Counted from the first letter of the stretch, positions 1 through 7,714 are shown. The stretch: 64,000 nt of DNA from UBA7446 sp964014735 (GCA_964014735.1 CAXHBH010000001.1:70807-134806), one strand, 5' to 3'. Numbers and translations: made by a program. The notes: a model not told the origin generated them from the sequence alone.

Positions 1-1053
1 GACATAGCCGTTAAGGATTTGGTGTATAGGCCGGGTGTATCGCCACTAGAATTGGTTACGCCTCAAACCGTCAAAAAAGTAGGCCTGTTTTTTTCCAATA
101 TTAGAAGTCAGGTTGAAAAGCAGTTTACCAATCCCAAATTGCGCTCTTTATTACAGTTTCCCGTTTTGTTTTTAGGAGCAAAACCAGAGAGTACTCCTGC
201 ATTTTACAATTTTATGAATTATGCCGATTTTGGTCTGGGCACTTGGCATCCTAAAGGTGGTATGTACCAAATTGTGGATGGTATGGTTAGCTTGGGGAAA
301 TCGCTAGGTGTAAGGTACTACACCAGCCATGGCGTAGACGAAATTTTACTTAACAACGGTAAGGCTTCTGGGGTTCGCTCTGGAGACAAAACATTTGAAG
401 CAGATATAGTCATCTCAGGAGCAGACTACCACCATACTGAAACCTTATTGCCCAAAGAAAAGCGCGCTTATAGTGAATCCTATTGGGACAAAAAGACCTT
501 TGCGCCCTCATCTTTGTTGTTCTATATAGGGTTGGATAAAAAGCTGGATTCACTTGCGCACCACAACCTCTTTTTTGATGTGGATTTTGACGCCCATGCA
601 GGGAGTATTTACGACACCCCTGAATGGCCAGACGAACCTCTCTTTTACGTGAATTTACCATCACAGAGTGACCCATTAATGGCGCCCAAAGGAAAGGAAG
701 CTTGCTTTATTTTGATTCCCATAGCTCCCAATTTAGAGGACACCCCAGAGTTGAGAGAAAAGTACTTTGAAATTGTACTCAACCGCATGGAACAGTTGAC
801 CGATACCGAAATAAAACCACATATTTTATTTAATGAATCTTTTTGTGTCAAAGAGTTTAAAGAAGTATATAATTCCTACAAAGGAAATGCCTATGGGATG
901 GCCAATACGCTTTTACAAACTGCATTTTTACGACCTAAAATGAAGAGTAAAACGGTTGACGGGCTATATTTTACAGGTCAGCTTACCGTTCCTGGTCCTG
1001 GAGTGCCACCGGCTTTAATATCAGGAAAAATTGTGGCAGATTTTATTCAATAA
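1..1053 (+). CDS. crtI: Phytoene desaturase, C-terminal part (5' end outside window)
   Basis: The frame is open from base 1, so this is the C-terminal ~350 residues of a longer protein; the TTG at 19 is not a real start. CrtI desaturates phytoene to lycopene using FAD. The end carries the family's FAD-contacting motif, GLYFTGQLTVPGPGVPPALI, followed by SGKIVADFIQ. An upstream stretch FNFMNYADFGLGTWHPKGGM-like (around nt 200-260) is also typical of flavobacterial CrtI. In related genomes crtB (phytoene synthase) usually follows; here a pirin gene follows after 14 nt, so crtB must be elsewhere or upstream. The N-terminal dinucleotide-binding motif is not in view. Confidence 0.9.
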   Translation, partial: DIAVKDLVYRPGVSPLELVTPQTVKKVGLFFSNIRSQVEKQFTNPKLRSLLQFPVLFLGAKPESTPAFYNFMNYADFGLGTWHPKGGMYQIVDGMVSLGKSLGVRYYTSHGVDEILLNNGKASGVRSGDKTFEADIVISGADYHHTETLLPKEKRAYSESYWDKKTFAPSSLLFYIGLDKKLDSLAHHNLFFDVDFDAHAGSIYDTPEWPDEPLFYVNLPSQSDPLMAPKGKEACFILIPIAPNLEDTPELREKYFEIVLNRMEQLTDTEIKPHILFNESFCVKEFKEVYNSYKGNAYGMANTLLQTAFLRPKMKSKTVDGLYFTGQLTVPGPGVPPALISGKIVADFIQ

Positions 1054-1067
1054 ATACCAATTTAATT

Positions 1068-1784
1068 ATGCAAACTATTTTTCACTCAGCCGATTCTCGA
1101 GGCAGTGCCGATCACGGTTGGCTACAAGCCAAACACAGCTTTAGCTTTGCTGGTTGGTTTAACCCCGAGCGTATACAGTTTGGCGCACTGCGCGTGCTTA
1201 ACGATGATATCATTCAAGGTGGTATGGGCTTTGGTACCCACCCGCACGATAATATGGAAATCATTACCATTCCATTGCTTGGCGATTTGGAGCACAAAGA
1301 CAGCATGGGTAATACTGAAGTGATTCGGGAAGGAGAGATACAAGTAATGAGGACTGGTACTGGCGTATACCATTCTGAGCATAACAAAAATACAGATAGG
1401 GAAATCAGCCTGCTTCAACTTTGGATTTTTCCAAACAAACGCGACGTAGCACCCCGCTATGATCAAATCCCTATTGACAGCCTTCACAAAAAAAATGAGC
1501 CCTTTCAGATTTTGTCACCATACCCCGAAGATCAAGGGGTTTGGATTCATCAAAATGCCTGGTTTCATATGCTTGATTTGGAAGCGGAAAATATCACTTA
1601 CTATGAACTAAAATCAGAAGGCAATGGCGTTTATGCCTTTGTCATAGAAGGAGAGGTAGAAATAGGAGAGCAAGTACTTGGAAAACGGGATGCCTTGGGT
1701 ATTACAGAAACTGCTACCTTTGAAATTAGCGCACATCAAGACACCCAAGTGTTGTTGATCGAGGTGCCCATGGTGGTGGATTAA
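1068..1784 (+). CDS. Pirin family protein (YhhW-like bicupin)
   Basis: A bicupin of 238 aa, the usual pirin length. The N-terminal cupin has the metal-ligand set: H58 and H60 in GTHPHDNMEII, then H102 and E104 in GVYHSEHN. Bacterial pirins such as E. coli YhhW show quercetinase activity in vitro, but their physiological role is unsettled. The gene starts 14 nt after crtI and ends 10 nt before the HMA-MauE gene, so it is probably co-transcribed with both. No signal peptide; cytoplasmic. The family call is secure; the substrate cannot be inferred. Confidence 0.9.
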   Translation: MQTIFHSADSRGSADHGWLQAKHSFSFAGWFNPERIQFGALRVLNDDIIQGGMGFGTHPHDNMEIITIPLLGDLEHKDSMGNTEVIREGEIQVMRTGTGVYHSEHNKNTDREISLLQLWIFPNKRDVAPRYDQIPIDSLHKKNEPFQILSPYPEDQGVWIHQNAWFHMLDLEAENITYYELKSEGNGVYAFVIEGEVEIGEQVLGKRDALGITETATFEISAHQDTQVLLIEVPMVVD

Positions 1785-1794
1785 AACGCTCTTA

Positions 1795-2481
1795 ATGATA
1801 AAACAAAACATCAAGGTTTTTGGCATGACCTGTTCAGGCTGTGAGGCCGCTATTGTTGCGGCTGTAACACAAATAGAAGGCGTATTTAAGGCTGTAGCCA
1901 ATCACAAAAAAGACCTATTAACAATATGGGCACAACCAGCTGTTTCAGACCTTGTTATTAAAGCTACACTTCTTAAAAAATATGTGCTTATTGATGCAGC
2001 AGCACAAGAACCTTCAAAGCTCAAGCAACTATTTCCCCTTTTTCTGATTTTTGGATTTATCATTAACGCAATTGTTTTGATTCACTGGTCTGAGTGGAAC
2101 ATGACAGTCATGATGTATGATTTTATGGGGACATTCTTTATGGTATTTTCATTTTTCAAGCTGCTGGATATAAAGGGATTCCAAGCCAGTTTTAAGATGT
2201 ATGACCCGTTGGCTGCTGCATGGCCAGCATATGCTTTGTTTTACCCATTTATCGAGCTTGCTTTAGGCGTATGTTATATCCGTGATTTTATACCCGACTG
2301 GGTTTTATGGGTTACCATTGTTGTTTTGAGCACCACTACGTTAGGCGTAGTTAAAACCCTGCTAAAAAAGAGCGCCATTCAATGTGCCTGCTTGGGTAGT
2401 GTGCTAAAGCTTCCCATGACAGAAGCCACTTTTATCGAAAATGCCATGATGATTGTCATGGCTGGAAGTTTGTTACTTTAA
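1795..2481 (+). CDS. HMA domain fused to MauE/DoxX-like membrane protein
   Basis: Residues 1-65 form a heavy-metal-associated fold with the metal-binding motif GMTCSGC (C13, C16). After residue 78 come about four hydrophobic segments resembling MauE/DoxX redox-associated membrane proteins. A late cytosolic or periplasmic CAC pair (C197, C199) lies in the context QCACLGSVLKLPMT, as in MauE-type proteins. A plausible role is delivery of metal or reducing equivalents across the inner membrane; this is inference. It follows pirin by 10 nt and overlaps the convergent FMN reductase by 9 nt. The architecture recurs in flavobacteria, but I know of no tested function. Confidence 0.75.
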   Translation: MIKQNIKVFGMTCSGCEAAIVAAVTQIEGVFKAVANHKKDLLTIWAQPAVSDLVIKATLLKKYVLIDAAAQEPSKLKQLFPLFLIFGFIINAIVLIHWSEWNMTVMMYDFMGTFFMVFSFFKLLDIKGFQASFKMYDPLAAAWPAYALFYPFIELALGVCYIRDFIPDWVLWVTIVVLSTTTLGVVKTLLKKSAIQCACLGSVLKLPMTEATFIENAMMIVMAGSLLL

Positions 2482-3003
2482 CTGATTAACGAAAATTTCC
2501 AAGGCATCATTAAAAGCAGCAAGATGCGTTGCTTCAGTAATTCCCTTTTCCTCATCAAAGGTTTCCTTGTATGAAGGCAGAGCAAAACATGGAATATTTG
2601 GCATATCTCTAGAGAGGCGTAAATAAGCAAGCTCTAAAACTGTTTTAGCACCACGAGGCCCGGTTGAGGTGGATAGTAGAAACATGGGTTTGCCACACCA
2701 AATGGGTTTTTCGAGTCTTGAAATCCAATCGAATATATTTTTGAAAGCGGTTGTATAAGCGCCGTTGTGCTCAGCAAAGGAAATGATGATACCATCACTT
2801 GCTTGCAGTGCAGCCTTAAAGGAATGTGCATTTTCTGGAATGCCTTCTTTTTCACGATCGGTGCTGTAGAGTGGCATCTCATAATCGTTTAAATCTAACA
2901 ATTTAATTTGAGCATCGGGCACTTGTTGGGCAGCAAAGTGTGCCAGTTTTCGGTTGATGGAATTTTGACTCGAACTCGCGCCAAAGGCAACAATGTTAGG
3001 CAT
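2473..3003 (-). CDS. NADPH-dependent FMN reductase family protein
   Basis: A flavodoxin-like reductase of 176 aa. The N-terminal VAFGASSSQNSINRKLA is the FMN phosphate-binding loop of the NADPH-dependent FMN reductase superfamily (SsuE/ArsH/azoreductase-like). The central SFAEHNGAYTTAFKNIFDWI region matches the conserved N-G-x-x-x-x-K-N-x-x-D-W signature around the isoalloxazine ring. It likely reduces flavins, quinones or other electrophiles at the expense of NAD(P)H in the cytoplasm. It stands alone on the minus strand and its 3' end overlaps the convergent HMA-MauE gene. The substrate is unknown. Confidence 0.87.
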   Translation of the reverse strand: MPNIVAFGASSSQNSINRKLAHFAAQQVPDAQIKLLDLNDYEMPLYSTDREKEGIPENAHSFKAALQASDGIIISFAEHNGAYTTAFKNIFDWISRLEKPIWCGKPMFLLSTSTGPRGAKTVLELAYLRLSRDMPNIPCFALPSYKETFDEEKGITEATHLAAFNDALEIFVNQLK

Positions 3004-3058
3004 AGCTTATTTTTTAGCTAAGATAGGCAATTGCAAAAATGTAAGGAAATAGTTTGCT

Positions 3059-3880
3059 TTATTGAAGTTCAATTTTAGCCAAGAATGCATCGTACAAATT
3101 TGTTTCTTCGGATGTTATCCAAAAGTTTTTGGCATCTATAATGCTTATTGCTTCAATTTGTGCTCCGTTAAAATTAAGTTCATATTGATTGATATTTGCA
3201 TCCGCTATAGCAGACAGGGAGAAGTTGTCAATCACATATAAATACTGGCTATCGTCTCTTTTATAACCCGTCAGCGCCAAGATTTTACTTTGTTGGTGAA
3301 AATCAGCTCCCGTTATCAACGACCCAACAGGCAACGACCCCATTTTTGTTGCAGGCCCTCCTGAGGGAGAAATCACATAAACCTCAGAAGTAAGCGTACT
3401 TCTGTTTTTGGTGAAAACCACCATTTTATTTTCTATGTGGACGATGCCTTCCGCATCAAAGTGAGTAGCTTGTTGAAAGTCAAAATTATCTTGTTCTGGA
3501 TAATTAAAAGGGATGGAGTCTAAAGTGTTAGCACCACCATTACTTAAGTCTACTTCCAATAGGTATAGGTTTCTTCGGGTTCCAAAGTTATTTCCCATAT
3601 CGGCAATAATCATGTTGCCGTTAACTATAGTCATGTCTTCCCAATCAATATTTTGTTTGTTTATTATCCTTTTGTCAAGGAGCTTTCCTTTTGTACTGAT
3701 GGCATAGAGCGTGGCCTCGTTTCCAGAATCGTTGAGGGTCCATAGCGTATCATTAAGTACGGCTAGACCAGAAGTTTCTTCAAGAATATCTGGCAGATCG
3801 TACTTTTCAACTGCTGTTTGTGCAAAGACGCAGGAGTAGACCAGTAATAAAAGTAAACCTTGTTTGTGTAGATGTCCCAC
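3059..3880 (-). CDS. Exported protein of unknown function, probable beta-propeller
   Basis: 273 aa, beginning with a basic stretch and a Leu-rich hydrophobic core ending near CVFAQTA, consistent with a signal peptide. The rest alternates short beta-strand segments with D/N-rich turns: EETSGLAVLNDTLWTLNDSG, IDWEDMTIVNGNMIIADMGN, and near the end EAISIIDAKNFWITSEE. This resembles propeller-like phytase/SdiA-regulated esterase-type proteins of Bacteroidota. No catalytic motif was recognised. It is transcribed divergently from crtA; a possible -7 box (TATATTTG, 3896-3903 complement) lies 15 nt upstream. I do not assign a function. Confidence 0.6.
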   Translation of the reverse strand: MGHLHKQGLLLLLVYSCVFAQTAVEKYDLPDILEETSGLAVLNDTLWTLNDSGNEATLYAISTKGKLLDKRIINKQNIDWEDMTIVNGNMIIADMGNNFGTRRNLYLLEVDLSNGGANTLDSIPFNYPEQDNFDFQQATHFDAEGIVHIENKMVVFTKNRSTLTSEVYVISPSGGPATKMGSLPVGSLITGADFHQQSKILALTGYKRDDSQYLYVIDNFSLSAIADANINQYELNFNGAQIEAISIIDAKNFWITSEETNLYDAFLAKIELQ

Positions 3881-3895
3881 TCAAATTATTTTTAA

Positions 3896-3903
3896 CAAAT
3901 ATA
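3896..3903 (-). promoter_or_regulatory. Candidate -7 box for the exported protein gene
   Basis: TATATTTG on the minus strand fits the Bacteroidota sigma consensus TAnnTTTG and lies 15 nt from the ATG at 3880. No good TTTG -33 element is seen at the usual distance, so this is only suggestive. Confidence 0.35.
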
Positions 3904-3940
3904 AAACACTAAATATGATGCTCTAACATTTTTATATCCT

Positions 3941-3948
3941 TATTTTTG
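3941..3948 (+). promoter_or_regulatory. Candidate -7 box for the crtA-crtD-cruF operon
   Basis: TATTTTTG matches TAnnTTTG and ends 18 nt before the crtA ATG at 3967. The -33 region lacks a clear TTTG. It is the only consensus box in the divergent gap and so the best candidate start for the carotenoid operon. Confidence 0.4.
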
Positions 3949-3966
3949 TTCCCCTATCTTTAACTC

Positions 3967-4641
3967 ATGGGGCAACAAGTAGTTTTAAGCTTTTTTACTT
4001 ATAACAAAAACAAGTTTTGGGCATTCACCCAAATGCAACGTGCCATCCCACAGCTACAACAGCAACCAGGCATACAGTTTTTCAGAACCTTAGGCACAGG
4101 TGCTGGCTTGGGCTTTAGTCTTTGGCCTGATTTTTCTACCTATGCGTTGCTTACCATTTGGGAATCTAAATCAGCAGCCACAGCTTTTTTGAATACAAGT
4201 TCGCTAATGGAAAGTTATGTGGTCAAATCAGTATCCCAAAAACATTTTCAATTACACCCCTTGCAAAGTCACGGCCTTTGGGGGAAAACAAATCCATTTG
4301 AGCCGTCAAAAAGGCCTTTAGCACCCGATGAAAAAATAGGCATCATCACCAGAGCCACGCTTAGGCCTAGCCGCTTGCTGGAATTTTGGCGTGAAGTACC
4401 TGCGGCTTCAAAAGCTATACAGCAAGCCAAAGGGGTGTTGTGGTACAAAGGGATTGGCGAATGGCCCTTGGTACAGCAGGCTACGTTTAGCCTTTGGAAC
4501 AGCCTAGCGGAAGTAAAAGACTTTGCTTATAAAAGCACCCACCATGCTGCGATTGTCAAAAAAACACGCAAACGAAATTGGTATAAAGAAGATTTATTTG
4601 CACGCTTTGCTGTGCGTCCACTACATTTGAAAGATGACTAA
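3967..4641 (+). CDS. crtA: CrtA-like carotenoid 2-oxygenase (spheroidene monooxygenase family)
   Basis: 224 aa, close to the family length. Features typical of CrtA-like proteins are GLGFSLWPDFSTYALLTIWE near residues 49-68, RATLRPSRLLEFW, and the paired ending STHHAAIVKKTRKRNWYKED. Characterised CrtA enzymes add a keto group at C-2 of an acyclic carotenoid end in an O2-dependent reaction; Bacteroidota homologues are placed in 2'-keto (flexixanthin-type) pathways. Its last 8 nt overlap crtD, which supports coupled translation and a shared pathway. The family call is strong; the exact substrate (a 1'-OH-3',4'-desaturated end) is inferred from crtD and cruF next door. Confidence 0.85.
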   Translation: MGQQVVLSFFTYNKNKFWAFTQMQRAIPQLQQQPGIQFFRTLGTGAGLGFSLWPDFSTYALLTIWESKSAATAFLNTSSLMESYVVKSVSQKHFQLHPLQSHGLWGKTNPFEPSKRPLAPDEKIGIITRATLRPSRLLEFWREVPAASKAIQQAKGVLWYKGIGEWPLVQQATFSLWNSLAEVKDFAYKSTHHAAIVKKTRKRNWYKEDLFARFAVRPLHLKDD

Positions 4642-6100
4642 AGCAATTGTTATTGGTGCTGGCGTTGGCGGATTGGCAACAGCCATCCGGTTGGTCAAAA
4701 AAGGCTATGCCGTTGAGGTTTTTGAAGCCAATGAATATGTGGGCGGAAAGCTATCCACCTTTAATCTTGGGGATTACCGCTTTGATGCAGGTCCGTCTTT
4801 ATTTACCATGCCACAGTTTGTAGATGCCTTGTTTGAACTTTGCGATGAAAACCCGACTGATTTCTTCCAGTATTCGCGAAAAGAAGTTGCCTGCCGCTAT
4901 TTTTGGGAAGATGGCAAACGCCTCACAGCCTATGGTGATACAGATCGCTTTGCGGAGGAAGTGGAAGACAAACTAGCTGTTCCTGCCAACACCCTTAAAC
5001 GTTATTTGTCAAAAGCAAAAAAGAAATTTGACCTTACCCGCAGTTTATTTTTGGAACACTCCCTACACAAATGGCAAACTTATATGCGCAAGGAAACGTT
5101 CATAGGAATTGCTAATTATTTCTCATTTGAAATAGACACCACCTTAAACCGTGTGAATACGGCTCAGCTCAAAGAACCCCATTTGGTACAATTCTACAAT
5201 CGCTTTGCTACTTATAACGGTTCAAATCCGTATAAAACACCTGGCATGATGACCTTGGTGCAGCATCTGGAACAGCACTATGGCACCTATATTCCTAAAA
5301 AGGGAATGGGCGACATCAGTGCTTCGTTATATGCACTCGCCAAACGCATGGGAGTTAACTTTCATTTAAGCAGTCCTGTGACTGAAATCCTGATTGAAAA
5401 CAAAAAGGCAGTTGGCATTCGTGTAAAAGAGGAAAAGCATGCTGCTGATTTGGTGGTATCTAATATGGACATAGTGCCTACGTATAGGAAGCTACTTCCA
5501 AACCAAAAACAACCTGAAAAAATCCTTTCACAAGAGCGCTCAAGCGCTGCGGTTATTTTTTATTGGGGTATCTCGAAATCCTTTCCACAACTCGACTTAC
5601 ACAATATCTTTTTTTCTGATAATTATAAGGAAGAGTTTGCTGCAATATTCAACACCAAAACGCTTTATCAAGACCCTACGGTTTATGTCAACATCACCAG
5701 CAAAGAAGTGCCGGCCGATGCCCCAGCGGGCAAAGAAAACTGGTTCGTGATGATCAATGCGCCTCATAACACAGGGCAAGACTGGACGGCTGTGGCACAA
5801 CAGTTACGTGAATGGGTAATTGCCAAACTAAACCGTAACCTCAATACCGACATTCTACCACTTATTGAAGAAGAGTGGGTGATGACACCTGATATTATTG
5901 AGCAACGCACCCAATCTTATTTGGGTGCGCTGTATGGTGCCTCATCAAATGATAAAATGGCTGCTTTTTTGCGACACCCAAATTTCTCTCGTGAAATTTC
6001 AAACATGTATTTTTGTGGGGGGAGTGTACATCCAGGAGGAGGGATTCCCTTGTGTTTGTTGTCGGCAAAAATTGTAAGCGATTTAATTCCAACGCCATGA
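4634..6100 (+). CDS. crtD: Carotenoid 3,4-desaturase (CrtD-type, phytoene-desaturase fold)
   Basis: A FAD-dependent desaturase of 488 aa. The dinucleotide-binding motif is at residues 5-13 (IVIGAGVGG), with the acidic ribose-binding residue in VEVFEANEYVGGK. The C-terminal FAD motif is CGGSVHPGGGIPLCLLSAKI. The HPGGGIP variant distinguishes CrtD-like enzymes from the crtI copy at 1-1053, which has VPGPGVPP. CrtD introduces the 3,4 double bond into 1-hydroxy carotenoids. The gene overlaps crtA by 8 nt, and its TGA stop overlaps the cruF ATG (ATGA at 6097-6100), so the three form one operon. The subfamily call rests on motif and neighbours. Confidence 0.87.
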   Translation: MTKAIVIGAGVGGLATAIRLVKKGYAVEVFEANEYVGGKLSTFNLGDYRFDAGPSLFTMPQFVDALFELCDENPTDFFQYSRKEVACRYFWEDGKRLTAYGDTDRFAEEVEDKLAVPANTLKRYLSKAKKKFDLTRSLFLEHSLHKWQTYMRKETFIGIANYFSFEIDTTLNRVNTAQLKEPHLVQFYNRFATYNGSNPYKTPGMMTLVQHLEQHYGTYIPKKGMGDISASLYALAKRMGVNFHLSSPVTEILIENKKAVGIRVKEEKHAADLVVSNMDIVPTYRKLLPNQKQPEKILSQERSSAAVIFYWGISKSFPQLDLHNIFFSDNYKEEFAAIFNTKTLYQDPTVYVNITSKEVPADAPAGKENWFVMINAPHNTGQDWTAVAQQLREWVIAKLNRNLNTDILPLIEEEWVMTPDIIEQRTQSYLGALYGASSNDKMAAFLRHPNFSREISNMYFCGGSVHPGGGIPLCLLSAKIVSDLIPTP

Positions 6101-6756
6101 AAGATTACCTAATTCCAGTGACAAGTACCGCCAAAATATCGGTCGGGCTTATTTGGTTGTTCCATATTTCTGGGCTTTGCGGCATCTTGTTTATAGATCG
6201 GGAGTTATTTTTAGAAACGACGCCGATAAACTTATTTGTAACCTTTATCATGCTATTTGTCAACCAACCACAAATGGACAAGGGCGTGGCTTTGGCTGCG
6301 GGTTTTGCTTTTACTGTGGGCTTCGCCGTGGAGTTTTTGGGTGTTAATTACGGACTTATTTTTGGAGAGTATGCCTATGGCAATAACTTGGGCTTAAAAG
6401 TAGGTGGCGTACCATTACTGATAGGCGCCAATTGGGTCATGCTTACCTTTATAACAGGTGCCGTGGCTGCGATATTTTTTAATACATCTGCATTTAGAGC
6501 TGCTGTTTTTGGTGCATTTCTAATGGTGCTTATAGATTTGGTGATAGAGCCTGTAGCCCCAAAGTTTGATTTTTGGGAGTTTGCGAATGTTACGGCTCCT
6601 TTGTCTAATTATATTGGATGGTTTCTGGTTGCCTTTCCCATACAATGGATTTATCAAACACAAGTAAAAATTAAAGACCGCGTCTTTTCATTTCAACTCG
6701 TTTTGGTGCAGTTTTTCTTTTTCGGCGTGTTTAGCCTTATTCAATTAGCCTCGTAG
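6097..6756 (+). CDS. cruF: Carotenoid 1,2-hydratase (CruF-like, DUF422 membrane protein)
   Basis: 219 aa, almost wholly hydrophobic with about seven predicted membrane spans. It belongs to the DUF422 carotenoid biosynthesis family, whose characterised member CruF hydrates the psi end of acyclic or monocyclic carotenoids to give 1'-OH. I chose the ATG at 6097, overlapping the crtD stop; an upstream in-frame start at 6013 would lie inside crtD and add a hydrophilic tail. Typical segments are FLGVNYGLIFGEYAYGNNLG and VLIDLVIEPVAPKFDFWEF. The last three codons (GCC TCG TAG) are also the 5' strand of the tRNA-Arg acceptor stem. Confidence 0.88.
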   Translation: MKDYLIPVTSTAKISVGLIWLFHISGLCGILFIDRELFLETTPINLFVTFIMLFVNQPQMDKGVALAAGFAFTVGFAVEFLGVNYGLIFGEYAYGNNLGLKVGGVPLLIGANWVMLTFITGAVAAIFFNTSAFRAAVFGAFLMVLIDLVIEPVAPKFDFWEFANVTAPLSNYIGWFLVAFPIQWIYQTQVKIKDRVFSFQLVLVQFFFFGVFSLIQLAS

Positions 6757-6818
6757 TTCAACGGATAGAATAGAAGTTTCCTAAACTTTAGATCCAGGTT
6801 CGATTCCTGGCGAGGCTA
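6747..6818 (+). tRNA. tRNA-Arg (CCT anticodon)
   Basis: Complete cloverleaf of 72 nt. The acceptor AGCCTCG (6747-6753) pairs with CGAGGCT (6811-6817), and the discriminator is A at 6818. The D stem is GTTC/GAAT. The anticodon stem GAAGT/ACTTT holds loop TTCCTAA with anticodon CCT. The T arm is CCAGG-TTCGATT-CCTGG. CCA is not encoded. It reads AGG codons. Its first 10 nt overlap the end of cruF, including the stop codon, and no separate promoter is evident, so it may be excised from the carotenoid operon transcript. Confidence 0.95.
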
Positions 6819-6875
6819 CTTTTTGCCTTGGCAGCAGTTGCGCAATAACGAATCGAGGTTTATACCTTTTGGGTA

Positions 6876-6892
6876 ATTCTTAGCGGGGCTAC
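6876..6892 (+). repeat. Imperfect copy of the tRNA-Arg 3' end
   Basis: A 17-nt stretch matches the tRNA-Arg 3' end (6803-6819) at 14 of 17 positions and ends in GGGGCTAC versus GAGGCTAC. The two copies are 73 nt apart, one nt more than the tRNA length. It could be a decayed tandem tRNA or an old integration scar; chance similarity is possible. The rest of 6819-6969 shows no gene. Confidence 0.4.
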
Positions 6893-6969
6893 AAATGAAA
6901 CAAGTTAAAATTTTTTGAGAAAAAGATTTATTTCTCAAATAACATTTATTATGTGAACAACTATTTTAT

Positions 6970-7437
6970 TTATTGAGTACTTCGTTCATAAGAGAAACCA
7001 CCAGCCTTATTTTGGGACCAAGATGTAAATTTTATATCCAGATAAATGTCATCTTCAATTAGATGTAAAACCAAGTCTTTTCCTACAACATTTTTTGGCT
7101 TTGAAACAGCTGTTCTAAAGTTATCAAAAACCAATGTACTAAGAACATTTGTTGTCCCAATAGACCACTCAGTCCCAGATGGACTACTATACTTACTTTC
7201 GTTTGTTTCGGTCTTGATATTATAAATCTGACCCCCATTGTTACCACGTGTAATCCAAACCTTGGAATTAATGCGATCTTGGTTAGCTTCATCTGTTGGA
7301 TCTGCACCATCAATTTTTGTAAATGTAATTTTTTCACCATTCCAAATAGTGGCGGAACTAACGTCGTTAGGCTCATCATCCTTAGCACATGAAACTAACA
7401 AAAATATAAACGACAACAGTAAATAGATTTTTTTCAT
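6970..7437 (-). CDS. Lipoprotein of unknown function
   Basis: 155 aa from the ATG at 7437, chosen because it gives a signal peptide (MKKIYLLLSFIFLLVSCAKD) with lipobox LVSC. An in-frame extension to 7584 would put 49 non-signal residues ahead of it. The mature part carries a module I have seen in other marine bacterial secreted proteins: NQDRINSKVWITRGNNGGQI, then EWSIGTT, DDIYLDIKFTSWSQNKAGGF and a final YERST. No function is known to me. It is divergent from the GH17 remnant/GH3 locus. A TATATTTG box lies 23 nt upstream. Confidence 0.75.
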   Translation of the reverse strand: MKKIYLLLSFIFLLVSCAKDDEPNDVSSATIWNGEKITFTKIDGADPTDEANQDRINSKVWITRGNNGGQIYNIKTETNESKYSSPSGTEWSIGTTNVLSTLVFDNFRTAVSKPKNVVGKDLVLHLIEDDIYLDIKFTSWSQNKAGGFSYERSTQ

Positions 7438-7460
7438 TTTATATAATTTTAAACCGTCTT

Positions 7461-7468
7461 CAAATATA
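7461..7468 (-). promoter_or_regulatory. Candidate -7 box for the lipoprotein gene
   Basis: TATATTTG on the minus strand matches TAnnTTTG and lies 23 nt ahead of the ATG at 7437. A TTG is present upstream but with shorter than usual spacing. Confidence 0.4.
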
Positions 7469-7521
7469 CGTATCAACAAGCCAATTTTCATAAATAATTT
7501 TGTTGTTGGTATTTTTACGCG

Positions 7522-7553
7522 TTGTTCATAGTTAATATAAACGTATACATTTG
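7522..7553 (+). promoter_or_regulatory. Promoter, TTG-N21-TACATTTG, upstream of GH17 remnant and GH3
   Basis: TTG at 7522-7524 and TACATTTG at 7546-7553 are separated by 21 nt, the same architecture as the tRNA promoters at 31408 and 62491. It points towards the GH17 remnant and the GH3 gene at 7715, so transcription would begin near 7558 and leave a leader of about 155 nt. Confidence 0.6.
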
Positions 7554-7587
7554 TGTCTACAAAAACTATAGCTACTTGGAACAACTC

Positions 7588-7686
7588 TATTTTTCGTCCT
7601 TTGATGAGTCGTGCAAAGTTGGCCCTGAAGTACCAGTAGGCGCATACTGGGGCATTTGGGATAAAAATGAAAATTTAAAGTTTTAA
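7588..7686 (+). pseudogene. 3' remnant of a GH17 beta-1,3-glucanase gene
   Basis: Read in frame to the TAA at 7684-7686, this stretch gives YFSSFDES, then CKVGPEVPVGAYWGIWDKNE and a final NLKF. The F-x-S-F-D-E plus VGAYWG-[LI]-WDK ending is characteristic of the C-terminus of bacterial glycoside hydrolase family 17 proteins. Only about 32 codons remain, without a start codon or catalytic region. GH17 and GH3 genes are commonly neighbours in laminarin utilisation loci of flavobacteria, which fits the GH3 gene 28 nt downstream. The expected W of DE-x-W-K is replaced by C. The family assignment is from memory of the motif, not a search. Confidence 0.7.
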
Positions 7687-7714
7687 CTTTACGCCCAACC
7701 TTTTTACTTAAAAC

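Noticed and set aside
19..1053. TTG at 19 as start of a complete 344-aa protein
   Set aside because: The frame is open to base 1 and the protein lacks the FAD-binding N-terminus, so the gene simply begins outside the window.
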